Source: Citrobacter sp. JGM124
GTDB lineage: Bacteria; Pseudomonadota; Gammaproteobacteria; Enterobacterales; Enterobacteriaceae
DNA length: 64,000 nucleotides
Direction of reading: 5' to 3'
Assembly: GCF_018257795.1 (NCBI RefSeq)
Contig: NZ_JAERJD010000012.1
Span: 39,525 to 103,524, forward strand
The notes beneath the pieces are model-generated. The model searched no databases, was not told the DNA's origin, and saw nothing but the letters and a program-made list of their open reading frames with translations. Below are positions 39,477-47,846 of this stretch, piece after piece (position 1 is the first letter of the stretch; every line of letters starts with the position of its first letter). The translations under genes were made by a program, and so were the position numbers.

Positions 39477-39919
39477 TGTATGAATTAACACTAAAGCGTA
39501 GGGTTGGTATTTTTTTGGGTGTTGTATTTCTTTTTATTCCATTGTCACTTGGTGGTCTCTACCTATTTATAGATAGTTTTTTTAATTATTTTTCTTTCCC
39601 TGACTCATTTGTTTTTACATCAGCGTTTATTTATGGGCTGACTGGTTTTTTTATTTTATTTTCAATGGTTTTTTTATCTATAAAACCTATTTTTTTAGGT
39701 AAACAATTCTCACTTATTGTTCAATATAAAGTAAATAAGTTCATGATTGCTTGTTTGATTTTTTCTTTTGTATTTCAAGTGATTTTTTTTATTTTATTCA
39801 CCGATAAATTAAATAGTCTCGGGTATATAGCTTGTAAGGGGACTCCAATAGGGTGGACTCCTGGGATGGGGACTAAGTATGTGACTGCCGAAGTACTATG
39901 TTCGAAAAAGGATCCGTGA
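39476..39919 (+). CDS. DUF1240-like membrane protein, candidate immunity protein
   Basis: 147 aa, three to four membrane helices (GIFLGVVFLFIPLSLGGLYLF; FIYGLTGFFILFSMVFLSI; FMIACLIFSFVFQVIFFILF) and a conserved C-terminal periplasmic tail with Cys (GYIACKGTPIGWTPGMG). This pattern resembles DUF1240 proteins, which often follow PAAR or colicin-like toxins. It is strikingly AT-rich compared with its neighbours, a sign of transfer. Its start overlaps the effector stop, so it would be made together with it. Immunity against a membrane-acting toxin is inferred. Confidence 0.65.
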   Translation: MYELTLKRRVGIFLGVVFLFIPLSLGGLYLFIDSFFNYFSFPDSFVFTSAFIYGLTGFFILFSMVFLSIKPIFLGKQFSLIVQYKVNKFMIACLIFSFVFQVIFFILFTDKLNSLGYIACKGTPIGWTPGMGTKYVTAEVLCSKKDP

Positions 39920-39975
39920 AATCCTTTTGCTCAGCGAGTAATCTCTTGCTCAGAAACGAAAAAAAACCGCCGTAA

Positions 39976-40108
39976 TGAACTGCACCCCAAAAGTTGGATA
40001 TTCAACTGAGTAAGGTGCAGTTTTTTATGAGTAAGTATTCTCCCGGCTTCAAGCTTAAGGTCGTACAGCACTATCAGTCAGGGCTTGAAGGGCAAAAAGC
40101 AACTGTAA
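39976..40108 (+). mobile_element. truncated left end of an IS3-family (IS150-group) insertion sequence
   Basis: TGAACTGCACCCCAAAAGTT at 39976 matches the typical left inverted repeat of IS150-group elements. It is followed at 40027 by the start of an OrfA transposase (MSKYSPGFKLKVVQHYQSG). After about 27 codons the similarity stops, and the frame runs into unrelated sequence, ending at 40158-40160. No orfB or right end is present. It is a dead fragment that marks rearrangement beside the plasmid-origin relic. Confidence 0.72.
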
Positions 40109-40130
40109 GTATCCCTGCAAAAGTAACTTT

Positions 40131-40322
40131 TCTCTTGAAGAAGCCAGTTTATAAGGGATAAACCTATTTGGTAGCTGTTTCCGCGAAGAACCAGTTACCC
40201 GGTTAAGCAGCCTGCAAGCTGGCTTAAACTTCGATCAAACCGCCCTGCAAGGCGGTTTTTTCGTTTACAGAGCAAGGGATTACTCTCAGATAAAAAGGAT
40301 CTCAAGAAGATCCTTTTTATAA
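40131..40322. other. relic of a ColE1/p15A-type plasmid replication control region
   Basis: The segment reads like the RNA I/RNA II region of ColE1-family plasmids. On the - strand the RNA II promoter is intact: -35 TTGAGA (40300-40305), 17-bp spacer, -10 TAATCC (40277-40282), inside the familiar GGATCTTCTTGAGATCC stretch. On the + strand a TTGAAG -35 (40135-40140), the CTATTTGGTAGCTG start region, CCAGTTACC and the GCCCTGCAAGGCGG terminator correspond to RNA I. Only about 190 bp remain; the downstream part of RNA II, with the RNase H cleavage site and rop, is missing and replaced by the IS fragment. It lies between two toxin-immunity modules. Confidence 0.72.
40168..40261 (+). ncRNA. RNA I-like antisense RNA (ColE1-type), possibly still expressed
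   Basis: The promoter would be TTGAAG (40135-40140) and TAAACC (40159-40164) with an 18-bp spacer, the spacing found in pBR322. The transcript starts near 40168-40171, and its last hairpin is AAACCGCC (40237-40244) with GGCGGTTT (40251-40258) followed by T. The length is near 94 nt against about 108 nt for ColE1 RNA I. If made, it could still regulate a co-resident ColE1 plasmid. The -10 box is poor. Confidence 0.5.
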
Positions 40323-40333
40323 AAAGATCCAAC

Positions 40334-40684
40334 TCAAGGTTCACTAAGAGTCCGATCCCCCTGACAGCGGGAAAGAGGTAGTATTTTCGAGCTGTAGATT
40401 TTGATTATCTTTTTCTTATCAAGATCCACATCAGCCCTGATACAGGCACACCCATATCCATAATTACCATTTGTTTTTACAAACTCTTCACTTGGGAAAT
40501 CTTTCAATTTTTCAATGCCACTCGAAGTAAACCGTCCTTGAATTGATATATCCCAAGTTCCATCTTTATCACTGATCCATTGATTGGCTGGGCTAGGATT
40601 TTGTAACCATCCACACCTTAATTCACTCCCCACAGAAGAGAAGCTAAGAACGAATAAAACTACAGTTATAAATAGTGATTTCAT
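40334..40684 (-). CDS. DUF4087 periplasmic protein, candidate immunity protein
   Basis: 116 aa from the ATG at 40684; a TTG two codons earlier is possible. Signal peptide MKSLFITVVLFVLSFSSVGS, then a full DUF4087 domain: RCGWLQNPSPANQW, DGTWDISIQG, TNGNYGYGCACIRADVD, PLSRCQGD. Four cysteines suggest disulfides in the periplasm. It lies directly behind the broken cell-wall-hydrolase effector, the typical place for its immunity factor, and is intact. The hairpin that ends its transcript belongs to the ColE1-like relic. Confidence 0.75.
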   Translation of the reverse strand: MKSLFITVVLFVLSFSSVGSELRCGWLQNPSPANQWISDKDGTWDISIQGRFTSSGIEKLKDFPSEEFVKTNGNYGYGCACIRADVDLDKKKIIKIYSSKILPLSRCQGDRTLSEP

Positions 40685-40686
40685 CC

Positions 40687-42853
40687 TCAAATTAACTCCC
40701 CTGCATTCAGCTTACTTAAAAAATCTTCTGCAAATCCTTTGATTTGTTCTGCGTGATCTAAACCGTTAATGCACCGTCTTGCATTGAGGAAATCCATTCT
40801 GTCTTTGCTCACATAATCAGTCAGTTTTTTCCCTGTGAAAACTCCATTTCTGAATCCATCAATAAGAATAAACAAGGAGTTATTAGGCTCTAAAGCCCTA
40901 TCAGGTTCCGAAACCAAATCAACACCAAGCTTTTCTGAATATGCTTTATAGTTATAATCCCAAGTGATTTGGACATAGCCTCGCCCATAATATGGATAAT
41001 ATCGGTAGTGCTTTTTCCGGTACTCATCCGTCGAAGTATGACCAACCCAATCGCCTTCTCTTACTGGTTGAAACGTATCGCCTGTCTCTCTCTTGACCGT
41101 GGCTAGAATATAAGCAATCTGTGAATTAAGGCTAAATCCTTGCTTTCTACTCTCTTCGATAATCGCTCTAATTGTCCCTGCTCTCGTAGAAAAATCGTAT
41201 CCCTCACATTTAATAGCGTCAAGAAACACCAAAGGATGCATATGCCACGGATTTTCCACCATGCCCTCCACACGGTACATCCAGCGCAGATCCGTCAGGA
41301 ACTTCATGCTGTAGGCATACCACTCCGGTGCATCTCTTTTCAGCTGTGGCGTAAAGAACGCTTTCCACACTGGAGTTTCCGACGAGTAGTACCAGTCGCT
41401 GGGGTGCTTTACGCACAACCGGTACAGATGGTCGCGCATTGACGGATTACGCCGGTATTGTTTCGGGTTATAACGGGGGGATTTCGCGTCGTCAATCTTG
41501 TCCAACAACTGCTGATAGTTAAATGCTACCGCCTTGCTCCAGGGCTGCCCGTCATTGTCAGCCACGCTGTAAAACCGTTCAAAAATCGTCTTCACCAGCC
41601 CTTTCGGCTGCGTCTTCCCGTTGAGATGGTCAAAGCTCACCGGGCTGTCCTCCGTGGCCTCAAACCCCCGGCCGGCCAGATCGTACCGGGACAGCAGCTG
41701 CACATCCGACTCCGCCAGCAGCCCGCGCGGCGACCCATCTGGCCAGTAGCGTTTTCCTTCTTTGTCCGTCACCGCCTGACCGGACAGTGCCATCACCGTT
41801 TCGGTCTGCGTGGTTATCAGCCCCTTCTGTATTTCTCCACCGGTGACTTGCAGGTACACCGGTATTCCTTTCGGACAGCGGGCAAAGGCGGGCGTGTCAC
41901 GCCCCACGCCTTCCGGGTTACTCAGGAAGCGCGGCAGGTCGTCCGGGGTCAGGCATTCGATATGCACCTGATAACGTTTTTCATGCCCGTCCTCGCCGGG
42001 CACCTGAAAATAGCCCAGCCTTAATCGGATAGGGGTCAGGACACACCACCGTATCAAACTGTACTGTTTCGCGTGACGGCGGCAGGAACGGCGACCACCA
42101 CGCCGGACGGGTGACGCTGTCGCGGGCCGGAACCAGATTCCCTTTGTCACATACTATCCAGACCCGGTCCCCGGCGTTCAGGCTCATGCTGCCCGAAACC
42201 GCTTCCGCCAGTGTGACGTGCGCATACTGTCGCCCGTTGCTCCCGGTCATGGTGTCGGCGCTGACCGCCTTATTCCATGTTACCCGCGTGCCGGGCGGCA
42301 GCTCCGCCGCTACCCACTGCCGGGATTCATCGAGATACGCCTTCAGGTGCTGGCCGTCTGCCACTTTGAACGCCGTGCTGTCCCGCTCCGGGTAGGCCAG
42401 CCAGGGCGCGAGGTGCATATACAGGGTGTAAAAAGTCAGCCCGCTCTCTGCTGTTTCCCCTGGCCGAACACGGTGCCGAATAAGCACAAAAGACCCGGAG
42501 TAGCGTAAATCCCCCCAGTACCACGGCACGCTGAGGTAATCCCGGTTAATCCGGTACGCCACCACCTCACCGTCCGCCATGCACTGCACGGCCTGCTCCC
42601 CCTTAAACGGCACCGGAAAATCCACGGTCTCACTCATCGCCTGACCGCTGAGCGCACACCACGGCGTGGTGGTGTCAGTGATGTGAATACCACCGTGCTA
42701 CATACCGTTACGGCCAATCAGCCAGTGCCCTGTAGCCTCGCCTTCCAGATGCGCCAGTATCTCCTCCAGATTACTGAACTCTTCGCCCCGGTTATTTTTC
42801 GGCACCGGCCAGCAGATGGCCGGAAGCGACGGGTCCTTTTCCTGTTGCGACAT
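40687..42853 (-). pseudogene. broken T6SS-type peptidoglycan-hydrolase effector (M23-like plus GH19-like)
   Basis: Three adjacent - strand frames form one protein. It starts at the ATG at 42853 (MSQQEKDPSLPAICWPVP, AAGGA site) and reads GHWLIGRNGM, where a TAG at 42698-42700 interrupts just before HGGIHITDTTTPWCALSGQA. It continues as an M23-peptidase-like region (DFPVPFKGEQAVQCMADGEV; FVLIRHRV; FYTLYMHLAPW). The frame then changes near 42000, between KAG and LGYFQVPGEDG, and goes on as a C-terminal GH19/lysozyme-like domain (AYILATVKRETGDTFQPV; YPYYGRGYVQITWDYNY). Without lesions it would have about 720 residues. The two lesions make it a pseudogene. The C-terminal frame is long and conserved, which suggests that the decay is recent. 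Confidence 0.8.
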
Positions 42854-43291
42854 GGCAAATCCTTTTATTTTCTCAGGGCTAACACCGGACATCATACACT
42901 TGGTGTTTCCTAACCTAAATTTCCATTTTCTTATTTCCGACGCCGTGCCTGAATGAGGCATGATCGGTGGGGTTTGATGACTAATCGTACGAAAACGTAC
43001 GGTAAGCTAAAAATGGACGTTTGAAAAATCGATTAGTAGACAGCTCTGTCCGTTAAATGCCATTTCCCGATTAAAAAGGCATCATTTTAAGTGTATTTTC
43101 TATGTCCATTATATTTTGATATATCAGATAATTACTTCACTAACGTACGGTCTCGTTCCATTGGCCCTCAAACTCCGTTACGAACATCGATTGGTTAAAT
43201 AATGCGCTTAACGTGCAATAATTTTCGATATCCAAACAGCCCCATTAAATGCCGACGAGAGGGTGAAGATCCTTCGTCGGCTTCAGTCAGG
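42854..43291. other. gene-free region with CGTACG palindromes and a long dyad
   Basis: About 440 bp with no gene. CGTACG occurs three times (42986-42991, 42996-43001, 43144-43149), the first two separated by AAAA. ACTAATCG (42980-42987) pairs with CGATTAGT (43030-43037), enclosing them. At the right end GCCGACGA (43251-43258) pairs with TCGTCGGC (43274-43281), 11 bp beyond the sitD stop, and may end the sit transcript. The first elements could be a regulator site or an island edge. Confidence 0.45.
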
Positions 43292-44134
43292 CTAAAGGGG
43301 AAGGGCTTCCAGACGGCGTTGTTTTATCGACGACCAGATGAAAGCGAAAATAAAAAGTACCGACAAGCAGACCACGATAGTGGGTGCAGGGGCACTGTCG
43401 ATAAAAAAGGAGAGATAAACACCAAGAAAGGAGAACGATATCGCAACGAAAAGTGCCACCATCATCATGGAGAAAAAAGTGCGGGTCAGCAGCGAGGCTA
43501 TGGCACCGGGAGCAATGAGCAGTGAAATGGACAGAATAATACCAACGGCTTTTAACGCTGCAACAATCGTTAATGAGACCAAACATAACAAGCCGTAGTT
43601 CAGTAATTTCACATGTAAACCGGACACCTGGGCCTGAACAGGATCAAAGGCATGAAGTAACAGGTCTCGCCATTTAAGCAATACTATCACGGCGGTTATC
43701 ACCACAATGGCTGCTGTTTGCCAAATATCGTTCCAGCTTACTCCAAGCATATCCCCAAACAGAATATGATCGAGATGTACCTCTGGTTTGAGATAGACAT
43801 ACAGCACCAGGCCTGCCCCAAACATGCCTGAAAAGACAATTCCCATGATGGTATCACGCTTAATTCGGCTATTGTCCTGTAAGTAGCCAGTCGCGAGAGC
43901 ACAAAATAATCCGGCAACAAAAGCCCCGATGCCCAGTGGTATCCCTGTCATCCAGGCAAGAACAATGCCCGGAAATACCGCATGGCTCATGGCATCGCCC
44001 ATCAGTGCCCAGCCTTTTAGCACCAGGAAACATGATAACAGTGCGCAAGGGATAGCGACCAGGGTAGTCATCACCAGGGCATTAATCATGAAATCAAACT
44101 GGAATGGTTCCAGCAAGGTATCTGACAGGCTCAT
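43292..44134 (-). CDS. sitD: manganese/iron ABC transporter permease SitD (YfeD)
   Basis: 280 aa. Family 9 (ABC-3) metal permease with about eight helices: LVMTTLVAIPCALLSCFLVLKGWALMGDAMSHAV, TIMGIVFSGMFGAGLVLYV, GIILSISLLIAPGAIASLL. ATGA overlap with sitC. Forms the inner-membrane channel with SitC, driven by SitB. Last gene of the operon. Confidence 0.92.
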   Translation of the reverse strand: MSLSDTLLEPFQFDFMINALVMTTLVAIPCALLSCFLVLKGWALMGDAMSHAVFPGIVLAWMTGIPLGIGAFVAGLFCALATGYLQDNSRIKRDTIMGIVFSGMFGAGLVLYVYLKPEVHLDHILFGDMLGVSWNDIWQTAAIVVITAVIVLLKWRDLLLHAFDPVQAQVSGLHVKLLNYGLLCLVSLTIVAALKAVGIILSISLLIAPGAIASLLTRTFFSMMMVALFVAISFSFLGVYLSFFIDSAPAPTIVVCLSVLFIFAFIWSSIKQRRLEALPL

Positions 44135-44991
44135 TGTGCTGACTCCATATTCACGCGTGCCCGACGGCGGCTGGCAATTAGCCCATGCTTTGGTGCAAAC
44201 AGGAACGCTGTCAGGAAGATGGCTGTTTGCAGGATAACGATAATTCCCCCTGTTGCTCCATCAAGGAAATAACTTATCCATGTTCCCACCGCACTGGTGA
44301 GGGTTCCTAAAATAACGGAGATAAGAAGCAGTCTGGGGAATCGGTCTGTCAGTAAATAAGCCGTGGCCCCCGGCGTGACGACCATACAAATCACCAGAAA
44401 AGCCCCGACGGTTTGCAAAGCTGCGACAGTGGTAACGGAAAGCAAAATAAAAAAGAGTCCTTTTAACCACACCGGGTTGAGTCCGATGGAGCGGGCATGG
44501 TTTTCATCAAAAAAGGTCACCATTAAATCCTTCCACTTCAACAGTAAAATAGTGAGGGAGGTAAAACCAATAATCGCCAGCTGAATAATATCCGAGCGAT
44601 CAATAGCCAGGATATTACCGAGAACGATGGTTTGAATATTCACCGCGGTTGGATTGAGGGAAACCATAAACAGCCCAAGCCCAAAAAAAGAAGAGAAGAT
44701 AAGGCCAATAATCGTATCTTCCCGCAGTTTAGTTCGTTGGTTTAAAAACAACATGGTGGCGGCAGCGAGACCACCGGAAAAAAATGCACCAATAGAAAAA
44801 GGTAAACCGAGCATATAGGCCCCGGCGACGCCAGGGACAATGGAGTGGGACAAGGCGTCACCAATCAATGACCAGCCCTTTAGCATTAAGTAACAAGAGA
44901 GAAATGCACAAACGCCACCAACCAGTGCTGATACCCATATGGCATTAAACATGTAGTCGTAGCTAAAGGGCTCCAACAAGATAGGTATCAA
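44131..44991 (-). CDS. sitC: manganese/iron ABC transporter permease SitC (YfeC)
   Basis: 286 aa from a TTG at 44991 that follows the sitB stop by one base and has GGGAGAAG upstream. This gives the normal family start (IPILLEPFSYDYM) and length. An ATG at 45042 inside sitB would add 17 residues unlike the family. ABC-3 permease: CAFLSCYLMLKGWSLIGDALSHSIVPG, TIIGLIFSSFFGLGLF, FLVICMVVTPGATAYLL. Confidence 0.9.
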   Translation of the reverse strand: MIPILLEPFSYDYMFNAIWVSALVGGVCAFLSCYLMLKGWSLIGDALSHSIVPGVAGAYMLGLPFSIGAFFSGGLAAATMLFLNQRTKLREDTIIGLIFSSFFGLGLFMVSLNPTAVNIQTIVLGNILAIDRSDIIQLAIIGFTSLTILLLKWKDLMVTFFDENHARSIGLNPVWLKGLFFILLSVTTVAALQTVGAFLVICMVVTPGATAYLLTDRFPRLLLISVILGTLTSAVGTWISYFLDGATGGIIVILQTAIFLTAFLFAPKHGLIASRRRARVNMESAQ

Positions 44992-44992
44992 T

Positions 44993-45811
44993 TTACTTCT
45001 CCCTGACTGACTGGGGGCTACGAATAAACGGACGTTCATCATCAGTCAGAACACTGGTTTCGGAACCGGTTAAGGCAACATGCCGCAGTACACCACTGAA
45101 TGCCAGTTCCAGATTTTCCTGGGTGAAGGTTTCCCGGGTCGGGCCACAGGCCAGAACGGTGCCTTTCACTAGCACGGTATAGTCGCAATAGTCAGTGACA
45201 GCACCCAAGTTATGAGTGGAAACGAGCAGGGTGCGACCTTCATCCCGTAGCTCACGAAGCAATTGAATAATTTGTTCTTCCGTTTTGACATCGACGCCAG
45301 TGAAGGGCTCATCGAGTAAAATCACTTGCCCATCCTGGGCAATAGAACGCGCCAAAAAGACACGTTTTTTTTGCCCCCCTGAGAGTTCACCAATTTGCCT
45401 GTGGCGATAGTCGCTCATTCCGACACGTTCCAGGGCATGGTCAACGGATTGCTTGTCTGTATGACTGGGGATACGTAGCATCCCCATATGGCCAAAACGG
45501 CCCATCATCACCACATCTTCCACCAGTACGGGAAACGTCCAGTCCACATCTTCAGACTGCGGGACATAAGAGACTTGGTTACGCCGCAGAGCCTGACGAG
45601 TTGGCTGTCCCAGAATAGAGATACTGCCCCCGGCCAGACGAACAAACCCCATAATGGCTTTAAACAGGGTTGATTTACCTGAACCATTAACGCCAACCAG
45701 TGCTGCAATAGTACCTGTCGGGATCTCAAAGGTTGCATTTCTCAGGGCCGTATGACCGTTACGATAGGTGACACTTGCCCCCTTCACGACAATGCCTGGC
45801 TGGCGACTCAT
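44993..45811 (-). CDS. sitB: manganese/iron ABC transporter ATPase SitB (YfeB)
   Basis: 272 aa. Walker [12 protein letters not shown] near residue 38, signature [15 protein letters not shown], Walker [14 protein letters not shown]-loop LLVSTHNLG. Energises SitC/SitD. Overlaps the sitA stop by 4 bp (ATGA). Confidence 0.94.
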   Translation of the reverse strand: MSRQPGIVVKGASVTYRNGHTALRNATFEIPTGTIAALVGVNGSGKSTLFKAIMGFVRLAGGSISILGQPTRQALRRNQVSYVPQSEDVDWTFPVLVEDVVMMGRFGHMGMLRIPSHTDKQSVDHALERVGMSDYRHRQIGELSGGQKKRVFLARSIAQDGQVILLDEPFTGVDVKTEEQIIQLLRELRDEGRTLLVSTHNLGAVTDYCDYTVLVKGTVLACGPTRETFTQENLELAFSGVLRHVALTGSETSVLTDDERPFIRSPQSVREK

Positions 45812-46722
45812 TTTTTCATTCCTTGATTAATACCTTCAACCAGGGTGCTGGTCGTGACGTGCAATAGATCAATATAGGTGGGTACCGGACCCTCTGCAGT
45901 ACTTAATGAGTCAACATACAGCACGCCACCGTAGCTTGCCCCTGACTCCCGGGCAGCCTGACGCGCAGGTTTATCGGAAATCGTACTTTCACTAAAGATT
46001 GCGGGGATCTGGTACTGACGGATGGTATCAATAACCTTACGAACCTGTTGTGGTGTTCCCTGCTGGTCAGCATTGATAGGCCACAGATAGAGCTCTTTCA
46101 TGCCGAAATCATGGGCAAGGTAGGAAAATGCGCCTTCGCTACTGACCAGCCAGCGTTTCTCCTCAGGGATTTTCGCCAGCTCAAGGCGCAGTGGTTCGAC
46201 TGCCTGGCGAATCTGTTGTTTATACGCTTCAGCATTTTTTTTATAGGTTTCAGCATTTTCAGGGTCATATTTGACAAATGCATCACGAATGTTGTCCACA
46301 TAAATTAGTGCATTTTTGGGTGACATCCAGGCATGGGGATTGGGTTTACCGTTGTAAGGGCCTTCGGTAATACCCATCGGTTCGATACCCGTCGTGACCA
46401 CCACTTCGGGGACCCCTTTAAGATGCTGATAAAATTTTTCAAACCAGAGTTCAAGATTCATACCATTGGTGAGAATTAAGCCTGCTCCCTGTGCCCGACG
46501 AATGTCTCCTGGCGTTGGCTGGTATTCATGAATCTCTGCACCAGGTTTGGTTATTGACTCAACGTCGGCGGCATCCCCGGCAACATTTTTGGCCATATCA
46601 GCGATGATGGTAAAGGTCGTTATCGCTTTGAATTTTTCTTGTGCATGGGCAGGGAAGTGCAATAGAGCCAGAGTGATACCAGCGATAGCACCGAGCAGTT
46701 TCATCTTACTTTTTCTGGGCAT
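45808..46722 (-). CDS. sitA: manganese/iron-binding periplasmic protein SitA (YfeA)
   Basis: 304 aa. Signal peptide ([19 protein letters not shown]) and a cluster A-I metal-binding fold with ligands visible as His in AEIHEY, His in NPHAWMSP, Glu in SSEGAFSYL, and an acidic residue near the end (YVDSL). This His-His-Glu-Asp set is that of Mn/Fe carriers such as SitA, YfeA and PsaA. No His-rich loop of the zinc type is seen. First gene of sitABCD, with Mn and Fe control sites upstream. Confidence 0.94.
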   Translation of the reverse strand: MPRKSKMKLLGAIAGITLALLHFPAHAQEKFKAITTFTIIADMAKNVAGDAADVESITKPGAEIHEYQPTPGDIRRAQGAGLILTNGMNLELWFEKFYQHLKGVPEVVVTTGIEPMGITEGPYNGKPNPHAWMSPKNALIYVDNIRDAFVKYDPENAETYKKNAEAYKQQIRQAVEPLRLELAKIPEEKRWLVSSEGAFSYLAHDFGMKELYLWPINADQQGTPQQVRKVIDTIRQYQIPAIFSESTISDKPARQAARESGASYGGVLYVDSLSTAEGPVPTYIDLLHVTTSTLVEGINQGMKK

Positions 46723-46754
46723 ATGGGTCTCTCAATGGGGTGATTTATTCATCA

Positions 46755-46774
46755 TTTATAGCAATTGCTATAAA
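46755..46774 (-). promoter_or_regulatory. MntR-like operator 1 of sitABCD
   Basis: A perfect 20-bp palindrome, TTTATAGCAATTGCTATAAA, with the MntR core ATAGC-N4-GCTAT. It lies 33 bp upstream of the sitA start and would let Mn-loaded MntR block the operon. Confidence 0.6.
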
Positions 46775-46794
46775 ACATAGCCGCTGCTATCTTT
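46773..46794 (-). promoter_or_regulatory. MntR-like operator 2 of sitABCD
   Basis: AAACATAGC (46773-46781), four bases, then GCTATCTTT (46786-46794). This matches the 22-bp enterobacterial MntR box (AAACATAGC-N4-GCTATGTTT) at 17 of 18 half-site positions. Its centre is 19 bp from that of operator 1. Confidence 0.72.
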
Positions 46795-46797
46795 AAA

Positions 46798-46812
46798 TGC
46801 AAATAATTATCA
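46798..46812 (-). promoter_or_regulatory. Fur-like box of sitABCD
   Basis: TGCAAATAATTATCA matches the 7-1-7 Fur consensus (TGATAATNATTATCA) at 12 of the 14 defined positions. Together with the MntR boxes it suggests repression by both iron and manganese, as known for sit operons in Salmonella. Confidence 0.55.
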
Positions 46813-46857
46813 CTTGTAAGTAAATACTATGGGAGACAGCCTGCAGAAAATAATTCA

Positions 46858-46883
46858 GGCAGGGGAACAGCAGGCCCCCTGCC
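46858..46883 (-). terminator. hairpin beyond yghU
   Basis: GGCAGGGG (46858-46865) pairs with CCCCTGCC (46876-46883) just beyond the yghU stop; the - strand continues with a T-rich stretch. It also insulates the sit promoter region. Confidence 0.55.
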
Positions 46884-46890
46884 AGGGAGG

Positions 46891-47736
46891 TTAAAGGGTT
46901 AAATTGTCAAAATCGGAAGCGCTATGGCGCTCTGGTAGCTGCACATCACCCCATGTGCGGTTGACAATACGTCCGCGCTTAACGGCCGGGCGTGCGGCTA
47001 TCTCTTTCGCCCAGCGAACAACATGACGATAAGTGGTGACGTCAAGAAAATCAGCAGCATCGTAGGCATCACCCAGCACCAGATTACCGTACCATGGCCA
47101 GATAGCGATATCGGCAATGCTATAGTCATTTCCTGCAACAAAGGGGTGTTTTTCTAATTGCTTATCAAGCACATCCAGCTGACGTTTTGCTTCCATAGTA
47201 AAGCGATTAATCGCATATTCTATTTTTTCCGGGGCATAGTGATAAAAATGCCCAAAGCCACCTCCCAAGTAAGGCGCTGATCCCTGTAACCAGAATAACC
47301 AGTTGAGTGTTTCGGTCCGGGTATGAATATCTTTCGACAAAAAATGACCATATTTTTCTGCCAGATAAAGCAGAATCGCACCGGACTCGAAAACACGAAT
47401 TGGCGGACTCACACTGTTATCCAGTAACGCCGGGATTTTTGAGTTGGGATTTACCGCCACAAAACCACTGGAAAACTGATCCCCTGCATTTATGTTGATC
47501 AAATAAGCATCGTACTCCGCTGTACTGACACCAGCAGCCAGTAGTTCTTCGAGCAGAATAGTGATTTTTTGACCGTTTGGTGTCCCCATTGAATAAAGCT
47601 GCAATGGGTGCTGCCCTACAGGCAATGTTTTTTCATGGGTTGCACCAGAAATGGGGCGATTAATGGTGGAGAATTTCCCGGCATTTGTCGTGTTCCAGAC
47701 CCAGGTTTTTGGTGGATGATACTGATGTTCAGACAT
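46891..47736 (-). CDS. yghU: glutathione transferase-like disulfide reductase YghU
   Basis: 281 aa. Nu-class GST: a long N-terminal extension (YHPPKTWVWNTTNAGKFSTINRPISGATHEK), thioredoxin-like domain (LQLYSMGTPNGQKITILLEEL; VNPNSKIPALLDN; VFESGAILLYLAEKYG) and helical C-domain (FVAGNDYSIADIAIWPWYG). E. coli YghU binds two glutathiones and reduces disulfides and organic peroxides. Single gene. Confidence 0.93.
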   Translation of the reverse strand: MSEHQYHPPKTWVWNTTNAGKFSTINRPISGATHEKTLPVGQHPLQLYSMGTPNGQKITILLEELLAAGVSTAEYDAYLININAGDQFSSGFVAVNPNSKIPALLDNSVSPPIRVFESGAILLYLAEKYGHFLSKDIHTRTETLNWLFWLQGSAPYLGGGFGHFYHYAPEKIEYAINRFTMEAKRQLDVLDKQLEKHPFVAGNDYSIADIAIWPWYGNLVLGDAYDAADFLDVTTYRHVVRWAKEIAARPAVKRGRIVNRTWGDVQLPERHSASDFDNLTL

Positions 47737-47846
47737 AGGATAATTTACCTTCTTCGCTAAGGGTGACAGGTAATCATTGCCCTGATATTGCCGTCAGGGA
47801 AGCCTCGATCGAGGATATAGCCAGAAATGCTAAATGCTGCCGTTGA

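Noticed and set aside
41458..42024. 188-codon + strand frame inside the broken effector
   Set aside because: Antisense shadow of the GC-rich hydrolase coding sequence; the - strand reading shows clear domains.
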